Shown one piece after another: positions 33,809-42,471 of a stretch of 64,000 nucleotides of DNA. Position numbers and translations under genes: made by a program. Under the pieces are notes generated by a model. That model ran no database searches. It was not told where the DNA came from and saw only the letters and a list, made by a program, of their open reading frames with translations. The stretch spans positions 1 to 64,000 of the forward strand of contig NZ_RQVR01000005.1 of NCBI RefSeq assembly GCF_003865365.1. The letters are read 5' to 3'. The DNA is from Flavobacterium macacae. Its GTDB lineage: Bacteria; Bacteroidota; Bacteroidia; Flavobacteriales; Flavobacteriaceae. The first letter of the stretch is position 1; the number at the start of each line of letters is the position of its first letter.

Positions 33809-34291
33809 TTATTTATTCATAATTTTATTCAAATCAATATCTCCTACCAAGGAAACCAAAACCGTTTCGTCGCCTATTTTATCGCCACCTTCCACAAAGA
33901 TTAAAAATTCTTTTACGTCAGAAGATTTTTTTCCGTTTTTGACATAAATCTGGATGTTTTTTCCTTCATCATTTACTTTCATCAATTGTTCTAAATTAGC
34001 CGATTTTCTATACGATTCAAACGTGCTTTTCAATTCTGCCGTAGCTTTGATACTGGAAGTCGTCAATACTTTTAAATTATCGATTTTGTCAGCCATTTCA
34101 AGATATTTTGAAATATCCTTATCTTTCTTTTCTTTTCCTTCTGATTTAATATCGCCTAACATTTCAAAGGTTCTCTTGTTCACTGAAATGGAGGTAATAT
34201 CTTCTCTTCCTTCAAATTTATCAAAAGCATTTTGCCCGAAAAATAAGGTTGGAACTAACACTAAAACTATGGTAACTATAAATTTTGTCAT
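33809..34291 (-). CDS. DUF4252 secreted protein (first)
   Basis: This 160-residue protein has a signal peptide (MTKFIVTIVLVLVPTLFFGQ) followed by a DUF4252 domain with EQLMKVNDEGKNIQIYVKNG and ETVLVSLVGDIDLNKIMNK. It is clearly a paralogue of the next gene; the two probably arose by duplication. It starts 5 bases after the anti-sigma-like gene, supporting co-transcription. Confidence 0.85.
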   Translation of the reverse strand: MTKFIVTIVLVLVPTLFFGQNAFDKFEGREDITSISVNKRTFEMLGDIKSEGKEKKDKDISKYLEMADKIDNLKVLTTSSIKATAELKSTFESYRKSANLEQLMKVNDEGKNIQIYVKNGKKSSDVKEFLIFVEGGDKIGDETVLVSLVGDIDLNKIMNK

Positions 34292-34296
34292 TTTTT

Positions 34297-34737
34297 CTAA
34301 TTTTTAAAAATTAATTCTTTTGATTCTTGGTACTCATTAACATATTCCATACTTTGAACGCCGACATTCACATTTTTTGATAACAGATTCAAGGCTCTTT
34401 GCGTTTCTTCAAACGCTTTTTGAGGATCATCATACGTTCCTAAATCTTGATTTTGATTCATATTATAATTGTAAAATGTAAACATCCCCAGCAAAACAAC
34501 AACAGAAGCCGCAATTGATAACCACGCCACATTTCGCTTCGTAGTTTTTAGTGGAACCTTTTGCCCAAACTTTTGTTCTTTTGCTTCAGAGAAATAGCCA
34601 AATATTGCTTTGTATTGTTCCAGATGCTGCGCAACATCTCCAGATGAAAAATAAACTTTTAGTTCTTTTTCTTCAGCAATCGAGGTTTCTCCTTCAAAGT
34701 ATTTTTCTAGTAAATTTTCTATTCTATCCAATTCCAT
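34297..34737 (-). CDS. Probable anti-sigma factor
   Basis: This 146-residue single-pass membrane protein has a cytoplasmic N-terminal part (MELDRIENLLEKYFEGETSI onward), a transmembrane segment at about 69-91, and a periplasmic tail (DDPQKAFEETQRALNLLSKN). It overlaps the sigma factor gene by 14 bases, so translation is likely coupled. The layout and position match anti-sigma factors of ECF sigma genes, although no zinc-binding HxxxCxxC motif is present. Confidence 0.75.
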   Translation of the reverse strand: MELDRIENLLEKYFEGETSIAEEKELKVYFSSGDVAQHLEQYKAIFGYFSEAKEQKFGQKVPLKTTKRNVAWLSIAASVVVLLGMFTFYNYNMNQNQDLGTYDDPQKAFEETQRALNLLSKNVNVGVQSMEYVNEYQESKELIFKN

Positions 34738-35233
34738 AATTGTGTGTTTTTGTCATAAATTCTCTAATTGTCTTCCTTGCTCTTGAAAGCGCAACTCGCA
34801 CTGCGGTTTCATTCATCTCCATCATTTTGGCAATTTCTTCAAATTCATACTGTTCGACATCCCTGAACTGAACGATCAATCGTTGCTGTTCTGGCAACTC
34901 ATTTATTATTTTTTCCACCCAACTTAAACTGTCAGAATCTTCAAGCTGTTGTTGCATCAAAGGCGTTCGGTCTGTAAAATTATTGTGGACGATTTGCAAA
35001 TTGCTGGCTCTTTTTGATTTCAATTGGTCCAAACAATAATTTTTGGTCATCGTCATCGCAAAAGCTTCCACATTATTATATTTATCCAACCCTTGTTTTT
35101 TATCCCATAGTTTAACCAAAACCTCCTGCGTTGCATCTTCTGCTTCTTCCGTACTTACCAGCAAACGCTTGGCAAGGCGAAACAATTTATCCTTAAACGG
35201 ATTGGTAAGATTTACAAATTCAAGTTGGTTCAT
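34724..35233 (-). CDS. ECF-type RNA polymerase sigma factor
   Basis: This 169-residue sigma-70 family protein has region 2 around LFRLAKRLLVSTEEAEDATQ and EVLVKLWDKK, and region 4 around LPEQQRLIVQFRDVEQYEFE followed by MNETAVRVALSRARKTIRE. ATG at 35233 (MNQLEFVNL) is chosen; the frame extends 66 codons upstream with no sigma-like residues. It leads a five-gene operon with the anti-sigma-like protein and three DUF4252 proteins, which are therefore its likely regulon. Confidence 0.93.
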   Translation of the reverse strand: MNQLEFVNLTNPFKDKLFRLAKRLLVSTEEAEDATQEVLVKLWDKKQGLDKYNNVEAFAMTMTKNYCLDQLKSKRASNLQIVHNNFTDRTPLMQQQLEDSDSLSWVEKIINELPEQQRLIVQFRDVEQYEFEEIAKMMEMNETAVRVALSRARKTIREFMTKTHNYGIG

Positions 35234-35365
35234 TCTGAATTTTATAGGTCGGTTATAATAGAAAGACGAAGCGCATTCATTTTTGTTACAAGAAAAATTA
35301 AATTTTAAAACTAAAACATCTAAATTTACGTTAATATTTAATGCTACCCAAAAAGCATTTGGCTT

Positions 35366-36832
35366 ATGAAAAAGACTTTTTCGTTTATAATAGTACTGTT
35401 TATTGGTATTTCTACATTTTTTTCTTGTCAAGATGATCTTGACGATATCGAAGTTCCCGCAAGTTTACAAGTAAAAGATTTTATTTGGAAAGGTTTGAAT
35501 CTGTATTATTATTGGCAAGAAGATGTTCCGAATCTAGCGGATAATCGCTTTTCGGGTCAATCAGAATTAAATTCTTTTTTACAAGGCTATTCATCTCCCG
35601 AAAATTTGTTCCAAGATTTGCGTTTTGAGCCAGGACAAACAGATCGTTTTAGTGTTCTTTATAGTGATTATACAGCACTTGAAGGAGTTTTAAGCGGTGT
35701 TACTACCAATAACGGTGTGGATTTTCAATTGATAAGAAAATCGGCGAGTTCCAATGACGTAATTGGCTGGGTTCGGTACATAATTCCTAACTCCGATGCT
35801 GCTACAAAAGATATCCAACGAGGAGATATTTTTTATGCCGTAAATGGAACACCTATGACCTTAGAAAATTACAAAGCACTTTTAGGAAGCCAAACGTATA
35901 CTTTAAATTTAGCCGATTATGACAATGGGAATTTTACGCCAAACGGTGAAACGGTTTCCTTAACCAAAACGCAATTAACAGAAAATCCCATTTTGTTGAG
36001 CCAAGTATATGATTTTGCTCCAAAAAAGATCGGCTATTTGATGTACAACGGATTCTATAATGAATATGACAATCAACTTAATGCTGTTTTCGGTCAATTT
36101 AAAACACAAGGAATTACTGATTTGGTTTTAGATTTAAGATATAATGGCGGAGGTTCGGTTCAAACGGCAACGTATTTGGCCAGTATGATTACTGGTCAAT
36201 TTAACGGTCAAGTTTTCGCAAAACAACAATGGAATGCTAAAGTGGAATCTTTTTATTCCGAAAATAATCCAGAACAATTGATCAACCGATTTTCTAATAC
36301 GATTATCGGAAGCGGTGCCATCAACAACTTAAATTTAACCAAAGTTTATATTTTAACCACCGGAAGCACAGCTTCTGCCAGCGAATTAATCATCAACGGA
36401 TTAAAACCGCATATTCAAGTAATTCAAATTGGAGAAAATACGGTTGGAAAAAACGTAGGTTCAATTACCTTATATGATTCTCCTACTTTCAAACGAAATG
36501 GAAGAAGTTCAAAACATAAATATGCCATGCAACCCATTTGTTTTAAAGTAGTTAATTCAGATGGTTTCGGAGAATATCAAGATGGAATTTTACCAACAAC
36601 TGTTTTAGAAGAAGATCTTGGTAATTTAGGTCAACTAGGTGATTTAAACGAACCATATTTAAACGCTGCAATTGGACAAATTATCGGAAACGGAAGAATG
36701 AATCCCTTAAAACCATCGAAAACATATCAAAAAATAAAAGACAGAAAAGATCTGCAACCTTTTGGCAATGAAATGTATCTGGATGAAATTCCGTTTGAAT
36801 CTTTGAACATTAAATTTTATGACCAGCAATAA
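35366..36832 (+). CDS. S41-family (C-terminal processing) peptidase lipoprotein
   Basis: This 488-residue lipoprotein has a signal peptide with a lipobox (TFFSC) followed by QDDLDD, an acidic surface-export-like start. The body has a PDZ-like domain (about 110-210), then the tail-specific protease core: DLRYNGGGSVQTATYLASM, the catalytic serine in TTGSTASASELIINGL and the lysine in GENTVGKNVGS. It is divergent from the sigma factor operon and ends at a terminator. The substrate is unknown. Confidence 0.93.
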   Translation: MKKTFSFIIVLFIGISTFFSCQDDLDDIEVPASLQVKDFIWKGLNLYYYWQEDVPNLADNRFSGQSELNSFLQGYSSPENLFQDLRFEPGQTDRFSVLYSDYTALEGVLSGVTTNNGVDFQLIRKSASSNDVIGWVRYIIPNSDAATKDIQRGDIFYAVNGTPMTLENYKALLGSQTYTLNLADYDNGNFTPNGETVSLTKTQLTENPILLSQVYDFAPKKIGYLMYNGFYNEYDNQLNAVFGQFKTQGITDLVLDLRYNGGGSVQTATYLASMITGQFNGQVFAKQQWNAKVESFYSENNPEQLINRFSNTIIGSGAINNLNLTKVYILTTGSTASASELIINGLKPHIQVIQIGENTVGKNVGSITLYDSPTFKRNGRSSKHKYAMQPICFKVVNSDGFGEYQDGILPTTVLEEDLGNLGQLGDLNEPYLNAAIGQIIGNGRMNPLKPSKTYQKIKDRKDLQPFGNEMYLDEIPFESLNIKFYDQQ

Positions 36833-36833
36833 A

Positions 36834-36863
36834 AAAAAGGCTTCCGAATTGGAAGCCTTTTTT
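36834..36863. terminator. Bidirectional terminator
   Basis: The stem AAAGGCTTCC / GGAAGCCTTT with a GAATT loop has A and T runs, between convergent genes. Confidence 0.92.
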
Positions 36864-36888
36864 CTGATTGAAAATTGAAACTCAAAAC

Positions 36889-37959
36889 TTAATCGTTGAA
36901 GTAAATTCCAGCCGGAATTACGCCAACCGTAAATTGATTTTGCATAGAACCTGTCATGGAATACACGTACACTTTTCCGTTCGAGTTATAATCGCCTGCA
37001 TCCCCAACATAAATTTTGTTGTTTTCAACCGCAAAGCTATACACGCCATAAACGCCTTGAGCTGTCGTGCTAAACAAAGGTTGCGTTGGTAATTCTGCAT
37101 TAATTGTTTTCATAAAAATATCAGAATCTACCGTATAATAGATTTTGTTATCTTCAATAACAAGGTTTGCCGGGTGATTTCCTGTCGGGAAATTATAAGT
37201 TGTAGCATGGTTTCCGTTTAAGTTGATTTGGTATAAAGCACCAGTGGTTTCATCATTGGTCCAGGCTTCTTTTCCGCCACATAAAACATAGAGAAAACCA
37301 TCTTCTACATCAAGCGAATTTGGAACATCAGCAACTTGAATTGTAGAGGTAACAGTATTTGAAGAAGTCGAAATTACAGAAACAGAATTTCCATAACCAT
37401 AACCGCCATGATGCGCCACATATAAAATATTGTTTGCTTCAATGATTCTTTCTGGTCCTTCCACAACCGGAATCGTTGCTGTTACCGCATAAGAGGCCAA
37501 ATCTAAAACCGCCACAAAATCATCAGTCGCTACAGTTGCATTTCCCCAGTTGGTCACATATCCTTTTCCGTTTGCAAAAGCAATATAACGCGGATTGCTC
37601 AATCCAGCATTTATCGTTGCAACGTGCTCAAAAGTGTAGCGATTCACCACTTGAATGCTGTTTGAAACATTTAAGACAATAAAAGCAAGATCTTCATTAA
37701 AACCAATATCCTGGCCAGTATCGCCCATTGTTATGGTTGGATTTACGATATTAAAAATACCATTTTGATGCGTAGCAAAATCATTAGAAATATAACTTAC
37801 ATTAGAATTGCTTGATCCAAAATTTCCTTGATTCAAGACTAAAAATCCGTTATCATAAGCACCTAAAGGCAATTCTGGTGCATTATCGTCGTCAGAGTTA
37901 CACGACACAAAAAAAACAGCTCCTGTTAAAGCAACTAAAAACAATTTGCAGAACTTCAT
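36889..37959 (-). CDS. BtuG-like surface beta-propeller lipoprotein (DUF5074/YncE type)
   Basis: This 356-residue lipoprotein has a lipobox (FFVSC) followed by NSDDDN, the acidic surface-export pattern. The rest is a series of beta-propeller blades with motifs such as VVNRYTFEHVATINAGLSNP, VAVLDLASYAVTATIPV and VISTSSNTVTSTIQVADVPN. It follows btuB by 4 bases, behind the cobalamin riboswitch. In Bacteroides, BtuG is a surface beta-propeller lipoprotein that binds B12 very tightly and passes it to BtuB. By fold type, surface signal and position this gene looks like its counterpart; residue-level homology is not shown here. Confidence 0.82.
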   Translation of the reverse strand: MKFCKLFLVALTGAVFFVSCNSDDDNAPELPLGAYDNGFLVLNQGNFGSSNSNVSYISNDFATHQNGIFNIVNPTITMGDTGQDIGFNEDLAFIVLNVSNSIQVVNRYTFEHVATINAGLSNPRYIAFANGKGYVTNWGNATVATDDFVAVLDLASYAVTATIPVVEGPERIIEANNILYVAHHGGYGYGNSVSVISTSSNTVTSTIQVADVPNSLDVEDGFLYVLCGGKEAWTNDETTGALYQINLNGNHATTYNFPTGNHPANLVIEDNKIYYTVDSDIFMKTINAELPTQPLFSTTAQGVYGVYSFAVENNKIYVGDAGDYNSNGKVYVYSMTGSMQNQFTVGVIPAGIYFND

Positions 37960-37963
37960 TCTA

Positions 37964-39787
37964 TTAAAATTTAAAGGTTAGATTCATATTAAAATTTCGC
38001 CCAGGCAAAGGACGATTTAAGGTACTTTGGTAGTTTTCATTATAAATATTCAAAGCTTCAAAGCCAATATCCACGCTCTTAAAAAAAGTATAATTTATTC
38101 CAATATTTGAAACTGAATATCCGTCAAGCGTATAAGCATTATCCGAAGAAGTAAAAACTTCACCGTTAAATAAGTACTGATAATAAGCCGTAAAATCACC
38201 GAATGAATAAGATGCTGATGAAGTCAATTTATGATAAGGAACATAAATCAGTCGCTTGTCTAATTTTTCATCATTTGAAATCGTGTACGCATAAGAAGCA
38301 TTAAAATCAAAGTTGTTTTTTCCAAAATTTTTGTTCCAATTTAAATAGCCTTCCACGCCATACGTTTTAACTTTTGCCACATTATTTGGAGTCCATAGAC
38401 TGCCACTTTCGGGTGACCAGCGCAACATATTATCAATTTTTATATAATATCCTGTGGCTGAAAAAGTAAAATTTTCAAACGTAAAATCATTTCCAATTTC
38501 TGCTTGATACGACGTTTCCGGGTTCAATTCAGGATTTCCACTTCCGCGCCAATACAAATCATTAAACGTCGGAATCCTGAAATTTCGCGAAGCATTGAAT
38601 TTCAAATTGTAAAAAGAAGTAACTTTTAAATTGGTTCCAAGAGAAAATAAAACTGGACTTTTATAATTGTTAGTAAGCTCTTTTCGAACCGACAATTCAT
38701 ATAAAAAAGCGTCAGAAACCAAAAGTTTAAAAAGCAACGTTCCTGAACCAATTTCTCGAACTTCTTCTTGAATATCAGAACCAAACCCTTTGGTCCTATT
38801 GTACTCAAATATGGAATTTACAGAGATCTCTTCGTTTAAATTAAAAGCCAAATCATATTTTGCAATGGCTGATTCTGTTTTTCCATGCGTAAAAAACGTT
38901 CCTTCTGCATCTTCAAAATACTTATAATTTTCGCTAATAAATGCAACTTTAAATTTTGAAGTAAATTTGCTGTAAAGTCCCGTCCATTCTAGCATATTCC
39001 TGGTATTCACATCTTGATATTTGGTTTTTGAAACAAAACCCAGTGAACCTGAAAAATGCCTTTCGCTATCAAAAACCTGACTGTAAATCTTTAAAATATT
39101 GGAATCGTTCAGTTTATATCCGGCAACCACATTGATACTGGTATTGTAAAATTGTCCGTTTTCATTCTTTTTATCTGTATCCAAATAATCATAATCGTTA
39201 TCTGAAGAATTTCTGGAAATACTCGCTTGAACCGCAAATTTTCCATCAGAAACATCAATTTTATAATGACCTCCAAAAGTGTTGAAACTGCCATAACTTA
39301 AGCGGACTTGATTATCAAAATGATTTCTGAAACTGAGATTATTGTTCAGGTGAATGCTTCCACCAATGGCACTGCTCCCATAAATAGAACTTCCTCCGCC
39401 CGCTCTGACCGTGATGTTGTCAAAATTTCGAGTGGTTAAAGTGTTAAAATCAGTCTGTCCGTTTAATTGAGAATTGATGTTGATTCCGTTCCAAATCACC
39501 GCTGTCTGCTGTGCAGTAGTTCCTCTGAAAGACGGAGAAGAAACCATCCCAAGTCCGTTTTCTTTGAAATAAATCACCGTGTTGTAATTCAAAAGTGAGG
39601 TCAGTGAGGATTGATTTTTATTGATGATCGAGTCGTTCAATTTTTGAACCGATTGCGAATTCGAGTAATTTTTCAATTGCACGTCAGAAATTTCCACAAC
39701 TTCAAGAGTGCGGATACTATCATTCTGCGCCAAAGCAAATTGGCAAACGAATAAAACTGAAACTAAAGAAAGCTTTTTAAAAGTCAT
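37964..39787 (-). CDS. btuB: TonB-dependent cobalamin receptor
   Basis: This 607-residue outer-membrane receptor has a signal peptide (MTFKKLSLVSVLFVCQFALA). A plug domain follows with FRGTTAQQTAVIWNGININS and VRAGGGSSIYGSSAIGGSIH. A 22-strand-type beta barrel ends in LNRPLPGRNFNMNLTFKF, with a C-terminal aromatic. The cobalamin riboswitch upstream and the downstream BtuG-like gene identify the ligand as cobalamin. The length matches BtuB rather than the larger SusC-type receptors. Confidence 0.93.
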   Translation of the reverse strand: MTFKKLSLVSVLFVCQFALAQNDSIRTLEVVEISDVQLKNYSNSQSVQKLNDSIINKNQSSLTSLLNYNTVIYFKENGLGMVSSPSFRGTTAQQTAVIWNGININSQLNGQTDFNTLTTRNFDNITVRAGGGSSIYGSSAIGGSIHLNNNLSFRNHFDNQVRLSYGSFNTFGGHYKIDVSDGKFAVQASISRNSSDNDYDYLDTDKKNENGQFYNTSINVVAGYKLNDSNILKIYSQVFDSERHFSGSLGFVSKTKYQDVNTRNMLEWTGLYSKFTSKFKVAFISENYKYFEDAEGTFFTHGKTESAIAKYDLAFNLNEEISVNSIFEYNRTKGFGSDIQEEVREIGSGTLLFKLLVSDAFLYELSVRKELTNNYKSPVLFSLGTNLKVTSFYNLKFNASRNFRIPTFNDLYWRGSGNPELNPETSYQAEIGNDFTFENFTFSATGYYIKIDNMLRWSPESGSLWTPNNVAKVKTYGVEGYLNWNKNFGKNNFDFNASYAYTISNDEKLDKRLIYVPYHKLTSSASYSFGDFTAYYQYLFNGEVFTSSDNAYTLDGYSVSNIGINYTFFKSVDIGFEALNIYNENYQSTLNRPLPGRNFNMNLTFKF

Positions 39788-39795
39788 AATTCCCG

Positions 39796-39816
39796 AAACC
39801 TTTTTCCCGAAGGTTT
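39796..39816 (-). promoter_or_regulatory. Possible riboswitch expression-platform hairpin
   Basis: AAACCTT and AAGGTTT form a perfect 7-base stem between the riboswitch and the btuB ATG, ending 8 bases before the start codon. No T run follows, so control of ribosome access is more likely than termination; this is inference. Confidence 0.45.
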
Positions 39817-39835
39817 GATAATTGTTCAGAAAAAA

Positions 39836-40065
39836 GGCAGGTCTCCTGGCTTGCGTCTTGCTGTTTACCTTCCCATTTGATTTATGAATTTTGATTTATG
39901 ACTTAAGAATTTCCTAAATCTAAATCTGAAATCATAAATTTCAAACAGTGGTTTTGTAGATAACAGCGAGCTTTGTAGCTTACAGTTGCGGGAACAGCTT
40001 TGGTATTTATCCAAATTCCCTTTTAATGTGATTTCAAAATCTGTAAATCACAACCTTAATTCGGG
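39836..40065 (-). promoter_or_regulatory. Cobalamin (AdoCbl) riboswitch with an enlarged arm
   Basis: On the minus strand the element runs from the TSS region near 40063. It contains GGGAATTTGG, the core AGCTGTTCCCGCAACTGTAA, CCACTG, GGGAAGG and finally the B12 box GCCAGGAGACCTGCC at 39836-39850. These are the conserved parts of the cobalamin riboswitch in order. About 65 AT-rich bases lie between CCACTG and GGGAAGG (about 39881-39945), where a short arm is usual. It controls btuB and the BtuG-like gene. Confidence 0.93.
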
Positions 40066-40067
40066 TG

Positions 40068-40100
40068 CAAATATAACAGATTAGATTGAATTTTTATCAA
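40068..40100 (-). promoter_or_regulatory. Promoter of the riboswitch-btuB operon
   Basis: On the minus strand TTG (40098-40100) and TATATTTG (40068-40075) are 22 bases apart, placing the transcription start just before the riboswitch. Confidence 0.65.
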
Positions 40101-40157
40101 AAACGTATTATTTCCGTCAAAATCATTAAAAAAATTATTGATATTTAATTCTGACAA

Positions 40158-40189
40158 TTGTACTTTGTTAACCATAACTTTTATCTTTG
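40158..40189 (+). promoter_or_regulatory. Promoter of the B12 ABC transporter genes
   Basis: TTG at 40158-40160 and TATCTTTG at 40182-40189 are 21 bases apart. The leader before the ATG at 40212 is too short to hold a riboswitch. Confidence 0.65.
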
Positions 40190-40211
40190 TAGCCGTCACC
40201 AAATCATTTTT

Positions 40212-41354
40212 ATGAAATTTGTTCTATCAAAATATGCTGTTTTTCTCTTTTTAATTTTTACTGTAAACTGTACTAAAAAAGTGGAAAACAAAGCGGTTTC
40301 AGATGTAAAATCAAGCAATTCAATTCAATATGCAAGAGGTCTGGAAATCTATGATTACGATACTTATTCCGTCGTAAAAGTTTCAAATCCTTGGCCAGAA
40401 GCGAAAGAAAGTTTCACTTATATTTTGCACAAAAAAGGAATTTCTGTTCCCGATAGTTTAAAAAAATATACACACATCCAGGTTCCGATACATTCTATTG
40501 TGGTGACTTCTACCACGCACATTCCTTCGTTGGAAATGCTTGGCGTTGAAAATACGCTTTTAGGTTTTCCAAATACCAATTATGTTTCTTCTGATAAAAC
40601 ACGAGCATTGATTGATGCTAAAAAAATCAAAGAAATTGGCACAAACCAAAGCTTAAATACCGAAGTTTTGATTGATTTGGCACCAGATATAATTGTAGGT
40701 TTTAGCATTGACAACAATAATAAAACGTATTCGAACTTAGAAAAAAACGGACAAAAAATAATTTACAACGGAGATTGGACCGAACAGTCGCCACTCGGAA
40801 AAGCCGAATGGATCAAGTTTTTTGGCGCTTTGTATGGCTTGAAAGACAAAGCCGATGCGCAATTTAAAACCATTGAAAAAGAATACAACGAAGCTTTGGC
40901 TTTGGCTCAAAAAACGACAACAAAACCAACTGTTTTCAGCGGTGCAATCTATCAAGAAAAATGGTATTTGCCTGGCGGAAAAAGCTGGGCTTCATTATTT
41001 ATAAAAGATGCAAATGCGCACTATCTTTGGGAAGAAACACCGGAAACCGGAAGCCTTTCTTTATCATTTGAAACCGTTTTAGAAAAAGCTGAAGATGCCG
41101 ATTTCTGGATTGGTCCGGCGCAATTCACAACGTTGAAAGAAATCACAGACGACAATCCAAATTATCATTTTTTCAAAGCTTACAAAAACAAAAACGTCTA
41201 TTCTTTTAGCACTAAAAAAGGAAAAACAGGTGGTGTTTTATATTATGAATTGGCTCCCAACCGACCCGACTTGATACTGAAAGATCTGATAAAAATTATG
41301 CATCCTGAAGTGTTTCCAGATTATGAATTAGTCTTTTTTGAAAAATTAAAATAA
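40212..41354 (+). CDS. ABC transporter substrate-binding lipoprotein, probable cobalamin-binding (BtuF-like)
   Basis: This 380-residue lipoprotein has a lipobox (IFTVNC) and then a TroA/BtuF-type fold: SIVVTSTTHIPSLEMLGVEN, LIDLAPDIIVGF, and a C-terminal YYELAPNRPDLILKDLIKIM segment. Iron-siderophore or heme binding proteins share this fold; cobalamin is inferred from the divergent riboswitch-controlled btuB operon. The ATG at 40212 starts a normal signal peptide (MKFVLSKYAVFLFLIF); the open frame upstream overlaps the promoter. The permease follows 88 bases later. Confidence 0.88.
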   Translation: MKFVLSKYAVFLFLIFTVNCTKKVENKAVSDVKSSNSIQYARGLEIYDYDTYSVVKVSNPWPEAKESFTYILHKKGISVPDSLKKYTHIQVPIHSIVVTSTTHIPSLEMLGVENTLLGFPNTNYVSSDKTRALIDAKKIKEIGTNQSLNTEVLIDLAPDIIVGFSIDNNNKTYSNLEKNGQKIIYNGDWTEQSPLGKAEWIKFFGALYGLKDKADAQFKTIEKEYNEALALAQKTTTKPTVFSGAIYQEKWYLPGGKSWASLFIKDANAHYLWEETPETGSLSLSFETVLEKAEDADFWIGPAQFTTLKEITDDNPNYHFFKAYKNKNVYSFSTKKGKTGGVLYYELAPNRPDLILKDLIKIMHPEVFPDYELVFFEKLK

Positions 41355-41360
41355 TAAACC

Positions 41361-41431
41361 ACCGCAGATTCGCAGATTAATCTTTTTTGAAAATTTTAAA
41401 AGATTTACTGAAAAATCTTCGAATCTGCGGT
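41361..41431. repeat. Inverted repeat between binding protein and permease genes
   Basis: ACCGCAGATTCG at 41361-41372 is repeated as its exact reverse complement at 41420-41431, with 47 AT-rich bases between. A GCAGATT word recurs inside the loop. No T run follows. It may slow transcription or stabilise the mRNA end within the operon. Confidence 0.7.
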
Positions 41432-41442
41432 AAAAGAACGAA

Positions 41443-42471
41443 GTGAACACAAAAAAAAACAATATTATTTTCATCGGATTGTTAGTTTTACTGGCAGTTT
41501 GCTTTGTGCTGAACATCAGTTTGGGTTCGGTAAAAGTACCTTTGGAAGATATTTTCAATTCCCTTTCTGGAGGCCAGGCGAGTAAAAATTCGTGGCAAGT
41601 CATCATCTGGAATTACCGTCTTCCGAAAGCGATTACCGCAATTCTTGTGGGAATGGGATTGTCCATCAGTGGCTTATTGATGCAAACTTTATTTCGAAAT
41701 CCTTTGGCTGGACCAGACGTTTTGGGTTTGAGTTCTGGAGCGAGTTTAGGCGTTGCATTTGTCATTTTAGGTTCCGCATTCATGCCTTCGTTTTTAAGCC
41801 AATTTTTCCTTTCTTCGTATGGAATGGTGCTTTCTTCCATCATTGGAAGTTCGCTGGTTTTATTGGCGGTTTTAGTCGTTTCCCAAAAACTTCGGGACAC
41901 GATGGCTATCTTAATTGTGGGTTTAATGTTCGGCAGTTTTGCCAGTGCGATTATCGGTGTTTTAAGCTATTTTAGTTCCGCAGAAGAATTGCAAAAATTC
42001 ACATTTTGGGCATTGGGAAGTCTTGGAAATCAATCTTGGACAAACATATTTATATTAGCAACCACCACATTCATCGGATTAGTATTGAGCGCCATTTGCA
42101 TAAAACCACTAAACGCCTTGCTTTTAGGCGAAAGATACGCGACAAGTTTAGGAATCAATTATAGAAAAACAAGACTGTTGCTGATTATTGCGACAAGCAT
42201 TTTAGCCGGAAGCATCACCGCTTTTGCAGGCCCAATTGCATTTATTGGTTTGGCGGTTCCACACATTGCAAAAATGATTTTTCAAACCAGCAGTCATTAC
42301 ATTTTATTTTGGGGCACTTTGCTTTTGGGAGCCATCACTTTATTGATTTCCGACACGGTTTCACAAATGCCAGGAAGCGATTTCACCTTGCCAATCAACG
42401 CAATTACATCAATAATTGGCGCTCCGATTGTAGTCTATTTGTTAGTCAGAAAACGTAAATTTATGATTTGA
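41443..42471 (+). CDS. FecCD/BtuC-family ABC permease
   Basis: This 342-residue inner-membrane protein has about nine or ten transmembrane segments. It has the family segments RLPKAITAILVGMGLSISGL, FRNPLAGPDVLGLSSGASLG and GPIAFIGLAVPHIAKMIF, the last carrying the contact site for the ATPase. It starts with GTG at 41443 (MNTKKNNI). Its stop overlaps the next ATG in TGATG, indicating translational coupling. It probably imports cobalamin. Confidence 0.93.
   Translation: MNTKKNNIIFIGLLVLLAVCFVLNISLGSVKVPLEDIFNSLSGGQASKNSWQVIIWNYRLPKAITAILVGMGLSISGLLMQTLFRNPLAGPDVLGLSSGASLGVAFVILGSAFMPSFLSQFFLSSYGMVLSSIIGSSLVLLAVLVVSQKLRDTMAILIVGLMFGSFASAIIGVLSYFSSAEELQKFTFWALGSLGNQSWTNIFILATTTFIGLVLSAICIKPLNALLLGERYATSLGINYRKTRLLLIIATSILAGSITAFAGPIAFIGLAVPHIAKMIFQTSSHYILFWGTLLLGAITLLISDTVSQMPGSDFTLPINAITSIIGAPIVVYLLVRKRKFMI

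Noticed and set aside
40100..40212. A second cobalamin riboswitch for the divergent transporter genes
   Set aside because: The leader after the promoter at 40158-40189 is about 20 bases and holds no B12 box.
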